Part shown: one piece after another, positions 48,923 to 58,677 of the stretch | Layout of the letters: every line of letters starts with the position of its first letter | How positions within the stretch are numbered: position 1 is the stretch's first letter | NCBI GenBank assembly: GCA_016859345.1 | Contig: CM029124.1 | Coordinates: 8,108,501 to 8,172,500, forward strand | Reading direction: 5' to 3' | Length of the DNA stretch: 64,000 nt | Origin: Istiophorus platypterus | Lineage: Eukaryota > Chordata > Actinopteri > Istiophoriformes > Istiophoridae | The notes under the pieces: generated by a model | What the model was told of the DNA's origin: nothing | The model's database searches: none | The model's input: only the letters and a program-made list of their open reading frames with translations | Made by a program: the position numbers and the translations under genes

Positions 48923-49179
48923 CACACGCGCACTTTCTGTCTGGCTGAATCTGTATTTATTGCACACAAAATTCACACCACCAAAACTGGCTTGTATCTG
49001 GACAAATCAAAGTGTGTGTGAGGGAGTGAATGTGTGTGTGTGTGTGTGTGTGTGCGCATGGACAAATGTCTTCTTGTGCATATTTCGAACATGTGCGTGA
49101 ACACGGCAAGTCCCTTTGGTCAGGAGGGTTGTCTGTGTATTGTATTTTCTATATATTTACGGGGGGAAGATGTTTTGCT
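42294..49179. other. Intergenic stretch, no confident gene
   Basis: Simple repeats: TG at 44967-45014, (CT)(CA) at 45763-45818, CA at 45954-46008, TG at 46167-46230, CA at 48248-48292, (CA)(TA) at 48509-48650, CA at 48838-48924, TG at 49014-49054. Blocks of conserved-element appearance: about 42655-42860 and 43600-43900. Two small open frames with hydrophobic segments (46508-46669 and 46864-47049) are discussed under findings. Sequence at 45100-45720 is AT-rich and featureless. Confidence 0.4.
48509..48650. repeat. Compound (CA)n(TA)n microsatellite
   Basis: About 27 CA units with CT interruptions, directly followed by about 26 TA units, then GTATATATACGCACGCACAC. Another CA array (with TACACACA interruptions) lies at 48838-48924. 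Confidence 0.95.
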
Positions 49180-49760
49180 TGAGTGAAAGTGGTAACACTA
49201 TGATCTAAATTTATTACAGGAAAAAGTCCTGTAGTCAAAATTTCACTTACATGAGCGTAAATAAGTAGAAAATCAAATGTAAAAGTTTTTAACCTATATA
49301 TAATACTTAACATTAGCCAGAGCCCAAGGTGAGATGTTCAAGTTAAAGTCCAGAGCCCGAAAATTACATTTATTCAATTTGGCAGCTGCTTTTAGCTCAA
49401 TCTTCAGTGTCTCGCTCAAGGACACTTCGGTGCGTGGAGAGGAGCTGGGGATCGGACTACCACCCCCGCAATGAGTGGAGGACCCACTTCGCCACCCGAG
49501 CCACAGTACAACCTGCAAGACTTTGACTTAAGTATCTAAAGTATATATTAAGTATATATTTTTCACTGTTCCGTGGCTTTAACTTCAGACAGGTAGCTCT
49601 GTCCCCAACAATGCATCATGTGTTTTGTGTGTAAAACATCTTGATCTTGAAAGAAACTGCAGTTGACTAATGAGGCTGGACAGAGTCGTATTTCCCTCTG
49701 AAATGCGTTGGAGTAGAGGTATGAAGTAGCGTAGAGTTAAGGCGACAGACACAGCAGGCA
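49180..49760. mobile_element. CAGTGGTGGAA-family MITE interrupted by a SINE
   Basis: The left half (49180-49315) contains AAAAGTCCTGTAGTCAAAAT and AATTTCACTTACATGAGCG. The right half (49520-49760) contains ATGTGTTTTGTGTGTAAAAC followed by ATCTTGATCTTG, and TATTTCCCTCTGAAATGCGT followed by TGGAGTAGAGGTATGAAGTA. These correspond in order to blocks of the element at 15246-15805. The sequence between the halves is foreign to the family and contains the SINE-like segment. Confidence 0.5.
49380..49505 (-). mobile_element. tRNA-derived SINE-like element
   Basis: On the minus strand it reads TGTGGCTCGGGTGGCGAAGT (A-box-like), a spacer, then GGTAGTCCGATCCCCAGCTC (B-box-like, GGTTCGATCCC consensus decayed), then GTGTCCTTGAGCGAGACACT. 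That layout is the tRNA-related head plus body of a widespread fish repeat. It sits between the two halves of a MITE. No tail or target duplication could be fixed. Confidence 0.5.
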
Positions 49761-50934
49761 AAGAGAAATTACATGTTTTTTCATGCACCGGTCGATTCTG
49801 AGATTTTGAGCTTCCTCTCTCAGACTAGTGCAGAGGAATTGTAAAAATATATATATATAAATATATAAATGTTACAGTGTTTATATCAACGCTTTGTCTG
49901 TTCACGTCTGCAGATTTCTCCTATCGACCGAACGATAGCGTTCGAACGCAACGCGTGGTGCCGCGCTCGCTGTCTGCAACCGTGCCACCAGGCATCGCTG
50001 TAGCGCTCGTTCCCTCCCGCACGGTGTCGTCGCCTCCAAGCGCAGTCGCTTCATCTGGATCAGCAGCGCCGATCACGAGAGCACAAAGGGGATGATGACG
50101 CCTAAAGTGTCCGGCGTCTGTATTTCTGACAGCGCGGTTTGCTCAGACGCTTCCTGGTCTGGCTTTCCATGGGACCACGGCGGGGAAGAAGCTTATCCCA
50201 GCATACCACCGCGTGTGAAGCGACGGCCCGCTGCAGTGAATGCAGCATGGAGGCACTCAAAATGCAAATGAGTGCCTCGACTCCATTGTGCGGGGCCAAA
50301 AACGGTCTCCTTTGGGGGGGAGAGGCAGGGCAGAGATGGCGGCGAGTGTGGCCATCTCCACTTTTTAATGAAGGTGCCTCTGCCATGTTGACTGCTATGG
50401 AGAGGTCGTGGCGTCGGGACCCAGCTGTTACTGTCGGGGCATTGATACCGATACGCTCTGAATCTTAGAAAAAGCTGAGGCTGTCGCAAAAGCCGGCGCG
50501 AAACGTAGGCGAGCGAGTCTGAGAGCACATGGCTGAAAAAAATAACAGAAAACAAAACTGAGGAGACGGTTGATGAGGGGTCTACGGACAACGAGGCTGT
50601 AAACAGGCGTGGGGGGTACAACAAAGATGGCTGGCACTTCTACTGGGGGCAGTGTTGGTGTGTGTGTATATCTGCGTTACTGTGGATTTGATTTCATTTG
50701 ATTTTTTTTGTCTGTAAATAGCATTTTCCAATTAAGAAAAAAAAAAAAAGAATTATGCACAAATGCATAAAAATGCATTTAATTTTACAATTATATACCT
50801 GGCACTGGAAATCAACGCAGGTTAATGCATATTTAGACGAGGCCTTACAGTCACATTTAAACATACAACTAAAGAATAATTGTCTTAATGTGAGTAATCA
50901 ACTAGGGAAGATATCTATTAGTTAAAATTTTACC

Positions 50935-51025
50935 CTTTTCACTCATGGTCTCTTATATTAAAATACACAAGTAAAGTACCCCAGAGGTGTGTGAAAGTAC
51001 TTAATTGTTTTTCCGCCACTCATTT
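50935..51025. mobile_element. Fragment of the CAGTGGTGGAA MITE family
   Basis: TACACAAGTAAAGTACCCCA, GTGAAAGTACTTAATTG and the terminal TTTTTCCGCCACT (compare ATTCCACCACTG) match the right end of the element at 15246-15805. Confidence 0.5.
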
Positions 51026-51473
51026 TCCACATATTAACAAATTTATGTCTGAAAAATAACCTGACTTTAACTAATTTCGTAATGTTTTACATAAATATGT
51101 TTACAGACGAGAGCTCTATTTGACTCTTGCAGTACCAACAACACCTTATTAAATTAACTTCATGCATTTTCCATTGTCCCACGATAACAGATGATACAAC
51201 CAGCATGAAACGATAATGCGCAGGGATGTCGTCCCGCGGCCCCGTCCTCTCTCCTCCCGCGACCCCGCACGGACAAAAGGGAAGTGTCAACACCGACCCT
51301 CTAACTGCACAATTAACATGCAAATGAGCTCAGTCGCTAATGGCGATGGCAACGCGCTCTTATGATGGAAATATGCTTCCTGCTTTGGCAGTATGGGTTA
51401 AACATCAGTCTGAGGAATCAGCTGAGGACAGGAGGCCATAGGGCCCCGAGGCGTCCCTGAGGGCCCAGGGAGG

Positions 51474-51615
51474 GGGGGGGTGGAGAGGGAGAGAATGGGA
51501 GAGAGGGGGAAGAGAGAGAGAGGGAGAGAGGGGGAGAGAAAGAGAGGGAGAGGGAGAGAGGGAAAGAGAGGGAGAGGGAGAGAGAGAGGTAGAAGGAGAG
51601 AGGGAAAGTGTGAGG

Positions 51616-51669
<54 letters not shown>
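51474..51669. repeat. GA-rich homopurine tract
   Basis: Nearly 200 bp of almost pure purine on the plus strand, degenerate GGGAGA units at left and about 22 perfect GA units at 51619-51668. Confidence 0.92.
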
Positions 51670-51670
<1 letters not shown>

Positions 51671-52239
51671 AGACTACAGCCTGGGCCTAGAGGGAACGGC
51701 CTCTGCACCTGCTTCACTAACTACGACTGTCACACACACACACACACACACCCTGAGCCTGACCAGTTGGTTCTAATCAGCCTCGTTCAGGCTGTCAGCT
51801 CCATAACTTATCCCCTCAACTGCTTTTGTTCAAGCAGCGGCTCGGCCCGAAATTTACGGGCTCCGGCCCCAGGGCGGCTCGCTGACCGGGCGGGTAAACA
51901 AACCGCCGGGCCGCGGCTCCCGGGCGGGACTCCGTCGGACCGGACGCGGCCGCGTCCGCCATCGCCGAGCGAGGTGCTTACGCCAAACCCTGCGCTATAA
52001 GAGCGGGTACAATGCGACCAGAATCCCTGTATCCGCGGTTCCTAAGCCAGCGTCTGGGACGGAGCCCGACAGCATCTGTCAGTGTCTCTGTTTTAATTAA
52101 TGCAACTTTACAGATTGCAGATCTGGAGGTTGTGTCTTGGAGAAGTCGCCGGGGCCACAGAATGAGTCTGGCAGCTCGGGTTGGGTTTTCTGCCTTGTTT
52201 GCTTTAGTGTCCAAGAATGAAGAAGGGCCTGTTAGCATG

Positions 52240-52247
52240 TGAGTTTG

Positions 52248-52281
<34 letters not shown>

Positions 52282-52737
52282 TGCGTGTTTCTGCATGTGT
52301 GCGTGTGTCTGTGTGTGTTGATGTTTTTTCATGCGAGTGTCTGTGTGTGTGAGTATGTGTGTGAGTGTGTGAGTGTGTGTGTGTGTGTGTCCGCATGTGC
52401 TTGTGTGTGTGTGTGTGTGTTTCTGTGAGTGTGTGTGTGTGTGTGTTTGTGTGTTTCTGCATGTGTGCATGTGTGTCTGTGTGTGTGTGTCCAAGTGCGA
52501 GTGTGTGTTTCTTCATGTGAGTGTCTGTGTGTGTGTGTGTGTGTGTGTGTACATGTGCGCGTGCGTGTTTGTGCGTGTGTTTCTGCATGTGCGTGTCAGT
52601 GTGTGTCTGTGTGTGTGTGTGTGTATGCACGTGCGTGTGTTTCTGCATTTGAGTGTCCGTGTGTACGTGTCTGTGTGTGTGTGTGCGTGTGTGTCTGTGT
52701 GTGTCTGCGTGTGCTTGTGTGTGTGTGTGTGTGTCTG

Positions 52738-52787
<50 letters not shown>
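52240..52787. repeat. Degenerate GT-rich repeat with higher-order structure
   Basis: About 540 bp of TG repeats interrupted by recurring cassettes. TTTCTGCATGTG or close variants occur near 52288, 52455, 52579 and 52639, and TTTTCATGCGAGTGTCTG-type variants near 52324 and 52507. It ends in a perfect TG run at about 52740-52787. The open frames on both strands are artefacts of the missing stop codons. Confidence 0.85.
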
Positions 52788-52788
<1 letters not shown>

Positions 52789-52947
52789 AGACGGCGACCA
52801 AGCAGCGTGGCTCTAAGTGATAAACCTCGCGTGGCTCCCAGTAACAGGTGTGTGCCTCGCGCAGGCCCAGTCGTTCATTCAGCGGAATCCAGCGGCTCCG
52901 GAGTGAAGACGACTCCGGTCTCACACGTTGTGTCGACCGGTTAGTCT

Positions 52948-53049
52948 CTAATCCAGCTTTAATCCAACCTCAGCTTAAACCAACTCCAGCTTTAATCCAA
53001 CCTCAGCTTTAATCCAACCTCAGCTTAAACCAACCTCAGCTTTCATCCA
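52948..53049. repeat. 17-bp tandem repeat
   Basis: About six copies of CTTTAATCCAACCTCAG, some with CTTAAACCAACCTCAG (16 bp), ending at CAGCTTTCATCCAACC. Confidence 0.85.
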
Positions 53050-53406
53050 ACCCCTGAGCGGCGACGCCGTGACGCCCTGCCCGTTATTCACGGCGCCGGG
53101 CAGAGTTGGAGCCTTTTGCGCTTTAAGGATCGTTTCTAGCTCATCTTTCGTATTTATGTCGCGTTATTTATTATCAGTATACGGAGCTGAACGTTGTCCC
53201 ATCTGTCCTGTTGCACCGCGAGCTCCCAGCGACGGCGCAGCATCAACAACAACAACAACGACAACAACTCATTTATTCTGGCTCGGTTATTAATCAGTTC
53301 ACACATGATCTATCTCCCGTTTGTGCCTGGAGGTTTCCAGGCCGCAGACTTTAGACTCTTGTGCTAAGTGAGCGCTCGAAAGCTTCTTCGGTTTAGCAAA
53401 AGTTGC

Positions 53407-53450
53407 TCAAAACAAACAAACAAACAAACAAACAAACAAACAAACAAACG
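53407..53450. repeat. (CAAA)n microsatellite
   Basis: About ten perfect CAAA units, the complement of the huge TTTG array at the right of the window. Confidence 0.93.
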
Positions 53451-54446
53451 AAAACAGCGGAACAAAAATATTTCAGCGTTTTGTAGGTTTTTCACAGCTC
53501 TCTGCCTCTTTTCTTTCCCCTGCTCAACATTTTAATCTTTAATTTATTCAGTTCTTGTTGTTGTTTTTTTTTTTTGTTATTGTATTTTTTTTAAAACTTT
53601 GTTTTGTTGCATCATTATCCCAACTCCTCCAACTTCCTGCCTTTGCCTCCCTCAATGAAAACGAGGAGTTGGGATCTCAGTGGGATTGTCACGATTAGGT
53701 AAAAGTATAAACGAGGATCATTTCTGTGAACCCATGCTAAGCAGATAAGCTCTGCCATTAGGAGAACCACGGTGACAGAAAACACATAATTCAATCACTG
53801 TTTGCAAGTGCATGATACCCCCCCCCCCGTGTTTACACTTACTTATTAGTATCTTTAGCAGATTAACGCAGAGAAGAAAAACCAACAACCTTATATTCCC
53901 GCATCGCCCCCATGTCAGAGGTCGGTGGCCTCGACGCAGCCCTGTTACCGTGTGATCATCCACGACCCACAGGATTTACACTTCTGGAATAAAACTAAGA
54001 AAAGCAGCAAAAAGACAAACAAACAAACAAACACACACAAAGCAGGGATTTACGGTCGGGTCTCGATTTGCGTTCGCCTCGTGCACGTTGTTTGCACGCG
54101 CGTGGCCGCCGCTGTGCGTCACGCCGTGGTTTTACTCACCGACGGTCCCTCCACCGACGTGACGGCGGTTGTCCCCGCCGCTTTCCTCGGCTCCCTAATT
54201 AGCCAGAATTAAGAAGTATTTCTCGGCCCATTGAAGAGTCCATTTCCTTTGAAACCGGAGCATAATAAACCTTAAGTAATTACCCCAACTCATGACTATT
54301 AACTCGCAAACCGCCAGCTTCCCTTGACAACATCCTCCTCCAGTGTTGTGTGGTTAAAAGGCCACTGCGGCTACCCAGCTATTTACATCCCATCTGGCAG
54401 GCTGCGAGGGACAGACAGGGCCGGACTCATTCCTAAAGACAAAAAG

Positions 54447-54456
54447 AGGAGAAGGA

Positions 54457-54491
<35 letters not shown>

Positions 54492-54857
54492 AATGGAAAA
54501 CGAACTCTTTCACTCTTTCTCTGCTCGGCCACAGAACTTCCCTCCAAATAAGTTACAAAAGGGCTTCTTCTCCTTCTCCTTTTCTTTTTCTGTCTTTCTT
54601 TCTTTCTTTCTTTCTTTTTTTTTAATCCACTCACTCATTTGCATGCGCCGGGGGGGGGGTCTGAATGTATAATCTTCTGCATTTAGTAGCCTGTAATCCC
54701 GACGCCTCTCTGTGATGTGATTTTCTCCTCCCGGTCCCCCATGAACAATTAACTTGTAATCTCCACAAACATACATTCTGTCGCTGCAGAGATGAGACGT
54801 GGGGGGTGGGGTGGGGTAGGGTGGGTGGTGGTGGTGGTGGTGGTGGTGGTGGTGGGG
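54447..54857. repeat. (GAA)n, (TTTC)n and (GGT)n microsatellites
   Basis: GAA/GGA units at 54447-54492, TTTC units followed by poly-T at 54596-54623, and about eight GGT units in a G-rich setting at 54799-54857. They frame the non-repetitive block at 54660-54790. Confidence 0.85.
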
Positions 54858-55956
54858 GGCACCCAAGGGACCCCGGCGGACAAACCGCTCCGCGCTCCCC
54901 CAAGGCGGATCACTTTCTAGCTGCTGCAGGGGGAAGCGATTCAACCAGGCTCCATTAAGGCTGCAGCCCGGTCCCTCGTCTTCATACGCCCCCCCCCCTC
55001 TTTTTTTTCCCTTAACATTTGTGCTCGCTGCTCGGAAATGTTAAATAAATGCTGTGTGTGTGTGACCCAACGTGAGGGGGACGTAACTGTGCAACGTTTG
55101 GGGCCCGACGTTGGTGCAAAGACGAGACGGGGAAGGGGAGAAAAATAAAAATTACGCATAGAAATAAAACTACCAAATAAAGCTGTTTTAAAACGGTTCA
55201 AAGTGGTTGGTGGTTGCAGAAAATCGACCTCTACAAATTTCCTGCTTTGTCGTGTTTAAAATGGGCGTTTGAACAGACAAAGCCAAATCACCGGAGGGCA
55301 GCTGCGCTCAGAAATACTCGGAGCAATTCGATTTCGGTGTAATCCAAAGGAAACGAAAACAAAAAAAGCCGAGAGTCGTTCTCTTCTAAAATATTTCGAC
55401 GACCATGGTGGTTGTTTTTGACCATTTTCTCCTTAAAACCGCTGCGTTCTGTTGAAGTTCAACATCTTTCTGGGTTGTTTTTTTATTTTTAATTTCCAAT
55501 AAGTGGGAAAAAAGCAATTAAGAGACCAGTGGAAATACAGAGTCTGTGAAAGTAAACACAACGTGGCGTTTTCTTTTTATTCTAAGTGAGGCCTTGCTTG
55601 AGTTTGCAGTATTAACACACAAATATCCTTTAAAATAAGTTTTAAACACTGGGAAATGTACGAGAGATAAATATGCTTTGGCTAAAATAAAGGAAGAGAT
55701 TTAGAAGAGTGAAGCTTTTTCCTTTATCTGAAAACAAACTTTTTTTTTTTTTTTAAATATGCATAGTCTGTGTTTATCAACCAAAATGTGCAGCCATGTA
55801 AAAAAATACGTTTAGTAAAACTGACCTAAACTAGACTTTAGGAACTGTAACGCAGAGTTGGCATCAAAAATATTGTTTTTAATGTTCAATGTGCCTATTT
55901 TTTAAAAAGATAAAATAAAAGAAGGGAGGACAGTGGATATGATCCATAATTTCAGT

Positions 55957-55962
55957 TTTATT
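55957..55962 (-). terminator. Candidate polyadenylation signal of olig3
   Basis: AATAAA on the minus strand, about 740 nt after the olig3 stop codon. The next bases read AACTGAAATTATGG. The length of 3'UTR that it implies is plausible for an OLIG gene. Other AATAAA words on this strand were not found closer to the stop, but the AT-rich sequence makes the call tentative. Confidence 0.45.
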
Positions 55963-56701
55963 GAAATTTCATCCAGGGACGCTGGGCGATAATAAATATT
56001 TCATCAGTCATCAACAATGTACAAAAATAAAGACACGGGGTCTCTGGGCATAACAAATTCAGTTCAGCAAAAACAATCATGCTGTGATAATTATACCATC
56101 ATGCAAAAAAAAAATAAAATAAAAATAAAATAAAAGATAAAACAAAAACTGGAAATCAGAGCACAAATGGACAACACAACGTGAAAAAAATCAATCTAAA
56201 ACTTAGATCTTAAAACAAATTTCCGCGGAGGCGGAATCATTTAGCCAAACACATAAATGTCATTATCTTCATATAGAACTCGAGTTTAAAATCCTTGGTA
56301 CAAGGCACAGAGAGCATTCTTCGTTTTCACAAAAAGACGCCTGTTACAAAGAATAAAAACAAAACAAAGAAAAGTAAAATCAAATGAAAAATTGTTCATG
56401 CAACCTCCGTCACCTTTCACACTGTGGTGTGAGAGAAAAACACAAGAGCATCGTGGCGTCTTGCTGCATGACACACAACTTTTTTTTTTTTTCCTTTTTA
56501 CCTTCAATTGGCAAAATATTCATAAGTCCTTGTTACAAGGAGGGAAATTACACGGTTTTTCTCATACGCCAAACAAGAAAACAGACTAAACGACAGCATG
56601 CACCAGTGAGGCCAAATGCACCCTCGTGCCCTGAATTCTCTATTTACACACAGCGGCGGGCCACGGCTCAGTCTCCGCCTGTCCGTCGGACAGACCGCGC
56701 A

Positions 56702-57363
56702 TCATTTCATCCCGTCCTTGCCCTCCCCCGTCAGTCTCGTGAGGCCGGTGGAGGTGATGGGGATGTGCGGGGGCGGGGGCACCTGGCAGATGGTGCAGGG
56801 GCACGGCAGCCCGGCCCAGTGCTGGAAGCCGGAGCCCAGCTGCAGGCCCGGGGGCGCGGCCGGGGAGCCCTTCATCAGCGAGTGCGGGGTTCGGATGGAC
56901 GTGAGCCCGGGCAGCGCGCTCGGCAGCGTGGAGGACGTGGAGGAAGACAGCGCGCCGCCGAGGAGAGGGTGCACCTGGTGCGCGGCGGCGGCGGCGGCCG
57001 CGGCGGCCGCGGCGGCCGCGGCGGCGGCGGCGGCCGCCTGGCCCCCGGAGTGGCCGCCGGAGCCGGCGGCGTGCGCCACGGTGCCGCAGTGGAAGGCCGA
57101 GTGCTGGCCGCCGTAAATCTCCCCCACCAGCCGCTTCATCTCGTCCAGGGAGCTGGTGAGCATCAGGATGTAGTTCCGGGCCAGGAGCAGCGTGGCGATC
57201 TTGGACAGCTTCCGCACCGAGGGCCCGTGCGCGTAGGGCATCACCTCGCGCAGGCCGTCCATGGCCAGGTTGAGGTCGTGCATGCGCTTCCGCTCCCGGC
57301 CGTTGATCTTGAGACGCAGCTGGTACATTTCCTCCTCGGTGACTTGCTTCTTCAGCTTGTACT

Positions 57364-57408
<45 letters not shown>

Positions 57409-57631
57409 CCACGGACGCGGACTTGGCGTCCCCGGACCGCAGGTGCTCGCCGCCGCTCATCTTCTGGCGCTGCTGCTCGCCGCCCTGCGTGGAGGAGGAC
57501 ACGGAGGAGCCGACGTGGCCGTGGTGGAGGTGGTGGTGGTGGTGGTGGTGGTGCGGGTGGTGGTCTCGGAGAAACATGCCGTCCATGTCCGGGGAAGAGG
57601 CTCTGCTGCTCGGGCTGGAGTCTGAATTCAT
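56702..57631 (-). CDS. olig3: Oligodendrocyte transcription factor 3 (bHLH)
   Basis: Nuclear class B bHLH factor; in vertebrates Olig3 specifies dorsal neural tube and hindbrain neuron types by binding E-boxes, mostly as a repressor. Intact single exon of 309 aa from MNSDSSPSSRASSPDMDGMF. Order: His-rich stretch (24-39), poly-Ser (76-88), lead-in KYKLKKQVTEEEMYQLRLKI (90-109), basic region GRERKRMHDLN (111-121), helix 1, loop with PYAHGPSVRK, helix 2 KLSKIATLLLARNYILML (141-158), then EIYGGQHSAFHCGT. A poly-Ala run follows (about 199-217), and near the C-terminus GFQHWAGLPCPCTIC (268-282). The MNSDSS start and HSAFHCGTV separate it from Olig1, Olig2 and the fish olig4 type. It is longer than human OLIG3 (272 aa, from memory) because of the homopolymers. 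Transcribed toward the sulfotransferase; TATA box about 285 bp upstream. Confidence 0.95.
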
Positions 57632-57890
57632 TTTATGGGTTCGCTTCCGAGGTTGTTTGGGTAGGAGGTCGCTGCCGGCTTCCTCCCTCTCTCTCTCTCT
57701 CTCTCACACTCTCACTCTCACTTTCACTTTCTCCCCTCTCTCCCCCCTCTCTCTTTCCTCTCTCTCTCTGTCCCTCTTCCCGGAGCCTTCGCTCGCTCTG
57801 GTCACCTGATCCCGCGCTCCCGTCCTCGTCGTCGCGCCGGTGACCACTTCTCCGCCGACCGTCCCTCTCCGCGTGTCTCCCCGTGTCTGC
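57632..57890 (-). other. olig3: Predicted olig3 5' untranslated region
   Basis: Sequence between the start codon and the transcription start expected about 25-30 bp after the TATA box. It contains CT/CA-rich tracts (57681-57779 on the plus strand, purine-rich in the transcript). No upstream splice signal is needed, consistent with a single-exon gene. Confidence 0.55.
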
Positions 57891-57914
57891 GGCGAGGAGC
57901 GCGGCGACGTTGGG

Positions 57915-57922
57915 TATTTATA
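57915..57922 (-). promoter_or_regulatory. olig3: TATA box of olig3
   Basis: TATAAATA on the minus strand in a GC-rich setting (CCGCACGTATAAATACCCAA), 285 bp before the ATG. It is the only such word in the CpG-rich 5' flank, and the spacing predicts a start near 57885-57890. Confidence 0.7.
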
Positions 57923-57924
57923 CG

Positions 57925-58467
57925 TGCGGGCGGACAAAAGCGTCTTTCCTATTCATAGCGCCGAGCGCGGAGGATGACGCGCCGGTTGGAAAGGGGGCGG
58001 TGTGCTTTGACTGTCCCAGTGACCGCGGTGCGCAACCATTCACTGCCATTGTCAGGACACTGCTGGGGGGCACAGCTTCTTCTCCTCTCTCCTCTTCTTC
58101 CCTCTCCTCCTCTCTTCCCTCCTCTTCTCTCCTCTTCCCTCCTCTTCCCTCCTCTTCTCCCTTGGATCAGAAAAGTTCCTCTTCCTCGGAGAAACCGGTC
58201 AGTTGTTTTTTTTTAATCGTTTTTTTATGACATTTTGTTTTGTTTTGTTTTGTTTTGGTTAAAAAAGTTACCACGTCCTAGAAGTTGTCTTGAGATTCTC
58301 CTGCGCCTTTTCTCCGTCTGTCTCATCTGTTGAGCTGCGTAATGTAAATTTTACGCGCAAGATCCCTTGTTATAGCAGCAGCGACGAAAAATATATTTAT
58401 TTTTCTGGACACGTTTTGATCTGTTGATTAAATGTCGAACTTCACCAGCCCCTCTCTCTCTCTCTCA

Positions 58468-58510
<43 letters not shown>

Positions 58511-58641
58511 AACGTTCACCGTGAAGAGTGTTGTGCCTTTTTCCCCTTTTTTTAAGGACGGTCGAAAAACCAGAGCAAAGTCTGCGCGTCTCCGGCCGGT
58601 GGTCGCCTGAGGGGAATGAGGAGGAACGGGGACGGGAAATT

Positions 58642-58677
<36 letters not shown>

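Larger units (their letters stand above)
51030..55956. other. Downstream flank of olig3, no gene recognised
   Basis: Rich in simple repeats: purine tract 51474-51669, CA at 51731-51752, GT-rich block 52240-52787, 17-bp tandem repeat 52948-53049, (CAAA)n 53407-53450, (GAA)n 54447-54492, (TTTC)n 54596-54623 and (GGT)n 54799-54857. Non-repetitive blocks at about 51300-51400 (including ATGCAAATGAGC), 54230-54310 and 54660-54790 have a conserved-element look. Sequence 55200-55950 is AT-rich and featureless. Confidence 0.4.

Noticed and set aside
48414..49100. 228-codon plus-strand open frame rich in His-Thr and Tyr-Ile
   Set aside because: Translation of CA and TA microsatellites.
52232..52944. 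Long His-Thr and Cys-Val open frames on both strands
   Set aside because: By-products of the GT-rich repeat block.
56384..57625. 413-codon open frame on the plus strand
   Set aside because: Antisense to olig3; it exists because the GC-rich codons and homopolymers of olig3 leave few stops on the other strand.
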